A stretch of 64,000 nucleotides of DNA. Origin: Pseudomonas tohonis. GTDB lineage: Bacteria; Pseudomonadota; Gammaproteobacteria; Pseudomonadales; Pseudomonadaceae. Positions 62,701 through 64,000 of the stretch are shown here, piece after piece. Made by a program: the position numbers and the translations under genes. The stretch spans positions 1,922,001 through 1,986,000 of the forward strand of contig NZ_AP023189.1 in assembly GCF_012767755.2 (NCBI RefSeq), read 5' to 3'. The notes beneath the pieces are model-generated. The model was not told where the DNA came from. It saw only the letters and a list, made by a program, of their open reading frames with translations, and did not search any database. Position 1 is the stretch's first letter. The number at the start of each line of letters is the position of its first letter.

Positions 62701-63169
62701 TGTCCACGCAGCGATAGCCGGCCGCCTCCAGGCGGCTGCGCATCTGCTCGACGTCGAGCTTCTGGCCGACGTCCAGCACCAGGCTGGAGCCCAGCAGGAA
62801 GCGCGTTGGCGCCAGGCGGTGCAGGGCTGTGGTGATGGGCACCACCAGCACGCCGTGGGTCAGCTCCGGCAGGCGATAGAGGCTGGCGATGCGCTGGGAG
62901 ATGATGTCCTGGTGCGGCGAGAACAGGTCGTAGGGCAGCGTTTCCCAGTCCGGGAAGTGCAGCACCGGCAGGTCCGGGGCGAAGAAGCTCAGTTCCTGCT
63001 CCAGGCGTTCGGCGCTCTGGCTGTCGGCGGTCAGCAGCAGGGTGAAGCGCCGGGCGGCGCTGGCGGCTTCGGCGATCGCCAGGCTGAGGGCGGCACCGGG
63101 GAGGTTGCCCCATTGCTGCTTGCCGGCGGCGGCGGGCAGGGTCGGGAGACGCAGGACGGACTCGGGCAA
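59717..63169 (-). CDS. mfd: Transcription-repair coupling factor Mfd
   Basis: An 1150-residue protein that removes stalled RNA polymerase and recruits UvrAB. Domains in order: UvrB-like N-terminus (LPVLHFPDWETLPYDLFSPH), the RNA-polymerase interaction region (VVHIDHGVGRYLGLITL near 490), the RecG-like motor with VCGDVGFGKTEVAMRA (Walker A near 634) and IIDEEHRFGVRQ, the second RecA lobe, and the C-terminal TRCF domain. The start is TTG at 63167-63169 with GGAG 6 bases upstream; no ATG lies near in frame. First gene of the mfd-csiV-helicase operon. Confidence 0.96.
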   Translation of the reverse strand: MPESVLRLPTLPAAAGKQQWGNLPGAALSLAIAEAASAARRFTLLLTADSQSAERLEQELSFFAPDLPVLHFPDWETLPYDLFSPHQDIISQRIASLYRLPELTHGVLVVPITTALHRLAPTRFLLGSSLVLDVGQKLDVEQMRSRLEAAGYRCVDTVYEHGEFAVRGALIDLFPMGSDVPFRIDLFDDEIETLRTFDPETQRSVDKVESIRLLPAREFPLDKKAVTDFRGRFRERFDVDFRRCPIYQDLASGITPAGIEYYLPLFFEDSATLFDYLPQDTQVFSLPGIEQAAEQFWNDVRNRYEERRVDPERPLVPPAELFLPVEDCFARLKGSPRVVVSQEDLDTGVGRERFPARPLPDLAIQAKASEPLAALRRFLEEFPGRVLFSAESAGRREVLLELLARLKLRPQEVSGWTEFVAGKERLAITIAPLDEGLLLDDPGLALVAESPLFGQRVMQRRRRDRRGDGGDNVIKNLAELREGAPVVHIDHGVGRYLGLITLEIEGQSAEFLALQYAEEAKLYVPVASLHLIARYTGSDDALAPLHRLGSEAWQKAKRKAAEQVRDVAAELLDIYARRAAREGYAFKDPMADYATFSAGFPFEETPDQQTAIDAVLADMLAPKPMDRLVCGDVGFGKTEVAMRAAFVAVHSGKQVAVLVPTTLLAQQHYNSFRDRFADWPVKVEVMSRFKTAKEVEGAAQQLADGKVDIVIGTHKLLQDDITFKNLGLVIIDEEHRFGVRQKEQLKALRSEVDILTLTATPIPRTLNMAVAGMRDLSIIATPPARRLSVRTFVMEQQNTVIKEALLRELLRGGQVYYLHNEVKSIEKCAADLAELVPEARIGIGHGQMHERELEQVMSDFYHKRFNVLIASTIIETGIDVPSANTIIIERADKFGLAQLHQLRGRVGRSHHQAYAYLLTPPRKQMTPDAEKRLEAIANAQDLGAGFVLATHDLEIRGAGELLGDGQSGQIQAVGFTLYMEMLERAVKAIQKGEQPNLEQPLGGGPEINLRLPALIPEDYLPDVHARLILYKRIASAADEDGLKELQVEMIDRFGLLPEPTKNLVRLTLLKLQAEKLGIKKVDAGPQGGRIEFAADTCVDPLVLIKLIQGQPKRYKFEGATLFRFQVPMERPEERFNTLEALFERLTPQSA

Positions 63170-63202
63170 AGGTGGCTCCGGTCGGAAAATTGGACCCGGG
63201 CG

Positions 63203-63232
63203 ATTGTAACTATCCCGACTGACGGATGTCAG
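63203..63232 (-). promoter_or_regulatory. Promoter of mfd
   Basis: On the minus strand CTGACA (63227-63232), 18-base spacer, TACAAT (63203-63208), ending 33 bases before the mfd TTG start. Confidence 0.6.
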
Positions 63233-63250
63233 TCTTACGTCCGCTGCAGA

Positions 63251-63279
63251 TTGCCGCCGCTTGCGCGCGCCGTCATAAT
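63251..63279 (+). promoter_or_regulatory. Promoter of gap
   Basis: TTGCCG (63251-63256), 17-base spacer, CATAAT (63274-63279), then a T-rich leader to the gap start. Confidence 0.55.
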
Positions 63280-63321
63280 GTAGCCCCTTTTTTCAGCCCC
63301 TACATGTGGAAGGTACTGCCC

Positions 63322-64000
63322 GTGACTCAGAAGCCCGACCAGTGTCTCGGTGAGTGGATTGATCGTGAAGCCCTCGCGGAAGCGATGATTCCGCTGATTG
63401 GCCAGCTCTACCGCAACAACAGCGTGGTGACCTCGATCTATGGCCGTGGTCTGATCAACCGTTCGGTGATCGACATTCTCAAGGCCCATCGTTTCGCCCG
63501 CCACCGCCTGGCTGACGACAGCGAGCTGTCGGTCCACGATACCTTCCCGATCCTCAAGGCCATGAGCGAGCTGAAGCTGGGCGCGGCTTCCGTGGACCTG
63601 GGCAAGATGGCCAGCAAGTTCAAGGCCGAAGGCAACGGCCGTGCCGTCGAGCAGTTCGTCAAGGACGAGCTGGCCGACGTGGTCGGCAAGCAGAACGGCG
63701 CTGCCCGCGAAGGCACCGACGTCGTCCTGTACGGCTTCGGCCGCATCGGCCGCCTGCTGGCGCGCATCCTGATCGAGAAGACCGGTGGCGGCGACGGCCT
63801 GCGCCTGCGCGCCATCGTCGTGCGCAAGGGCGCCAGCAACGACCTGGTCAAGCGCGCCAGCCTGCTGCGCCGCGACTCCGTGCACGGCAAGTTCGATGGC
63901 ACCATCACCATCGACGAGGAAAACAACACCCTCACCGCCAACGGCAACCTGATCCAGGTGATCTACGCCAAGTCGCCGACCGAAGTCGACTACACCCAGT
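63322..64000 (+). CDS. gap: Glyceraldehyde-3-phosphate dehydrogenase with N-terminal extension (3' end outside window)
   Basis: The 226 visible residues cover an extended N-terminal region (about 1-130), then the NAD-binding fold with VVLYGFGRIGRLLARIL, GFGRIGR at 138-144. Ordinary GAPDH begins with this motif, so about 130 residues precede it here, as in the longer second GAPDH of pseudomonads (Gap2/PA3001 in PAO1, from memory). The GTG at 63322 has AAGG 8 bases upstream; an in-frame ATG 18 bases earlier lacks one. The catalytic Cys lies beyond the window. Divergent from mfd. Confidence 0.9.
   Translation, partial: MTQKPDQCLGEWIDREALAEAMIPLIGQLYRNNSVVTSIYGRGLINRSVIDILKAHRFARHRLADDSELSVHDTFPILKAMSELKLGAASVDLGKMASKFKAEGNGRAVEQFVKDELADVVGKQNGAAREGTDVVLYGFGRIGRLLARILIEKTGGGDGLRLRAIVVRKGASNDLVKRASLLRRDSVHGKFDGTITIDEENNTLTANGNLIQVIYAKSPTEVDYTQ

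Noticed and set aside
59726..63283. 1185-codon open frame on the plus strand across mfd
   Set aside because: Antisense shadow of mfd. It is rich in Gln, Val, Leu and His runs, has no recognisable domain, and the sense frame is a complete Mfd.

Overview
The window is ordinary, gene-dense, GC-rich (roughly two-thirds G+C) chromosome of a Pseudomonas species. Genus-level markers are PsrA next to LexA, a fadBA (faoAB) operon with PsrA-type boxes, lexA-sulA, an OprD-family porin, CsiV, a methylthioinosine-type phosphorylase after nagZ, and an N-terminally extended GAPDH divergent from mfd. From memory, gene order broadly follows P. aeruginosa PAO1 from about PA3001 to PA3047, read from the right end to the left, with several differences (for example the MarR-efflux operon, the amt gene and the DUF5610 gene). 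I saw no insertion sequence, prophage, integrase or CRISPR array, so this is core chromosome rather than an island.

Layout. 1-11.6 kb is rich in c-di-GMP signalling: a PAS-PAS-PAS-GGDEF cyclase (cut by the window edge), a Cache-HAMP-GAF-HD-GYP protein, a NarL-type response regulator and an EAL phosphodiesterase, mixed with dacB, yggL, a FUSC-type membrane protein and dgt. 11.7-19.6 kb: a yqjD/E/K-like envelope operon, amt, an OprD-family porin, a metallo-beta-lactamase-fold hydrolase with a GST under a divergent TetR regulator, a DUF5610-like protein and a small thioredoxin-fold protein. 19.7-24.5 kb: a self-contained MarR, outer-membrane factor, EmrA, EmrB efflux operon with a clear promoter and palindromic operator. 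24.5-27.6 kb: tRNA-Pro(CGG), a YgdR-type lipoprotein and molybdenum cofactor genes mobA, moaB and moeA. 27.8-33.7 kb: an AraC regulator divergent from an FAD oxidase, GlpD-like dehydrogenase and FGGY kinase operon of unknown substrate.

33.8-44.2 kb holds housekeeping and envelope genes: pirin, yegS, cheV, a MOSC protein, slt, uup, a UspA protein and three unassigned proteins. 44.2-56.5 kb holds fadBA, topA, sulA-lexA, psrA, a YkuD L,D-transpeptidase, nagZ and mtnP. 56.5-64 kb is a three-gene minus-strand operon, mfd, csiV and a SNF2/SWIM helicase, divergent from a gap gene that runs off the window.

Regulatory logic that can be read directly: lexA has two SOS boxes, one on its -10 element and one downstream, and sulA follows 11 bp after it. 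psrA has two perfect PsrA-type boxes sharing one base, over its -10 element. The fadBA upstream region carries a degenerate copy of the same two-box layout, in the same 13-bp register. Palindromic repeats sit in convergent intergenic gaps, as expected of REP-type elements. I did not find a convincing wholly new system. The best candidates for unexplored biology are the AraC/FAD-oxidase/GlpD-like/FGGY-kinase cluster, the HD-GYP protein with a large insertion inside its catalytic domain, and the csiV-SNF2 genes co-transcribed with mfd.
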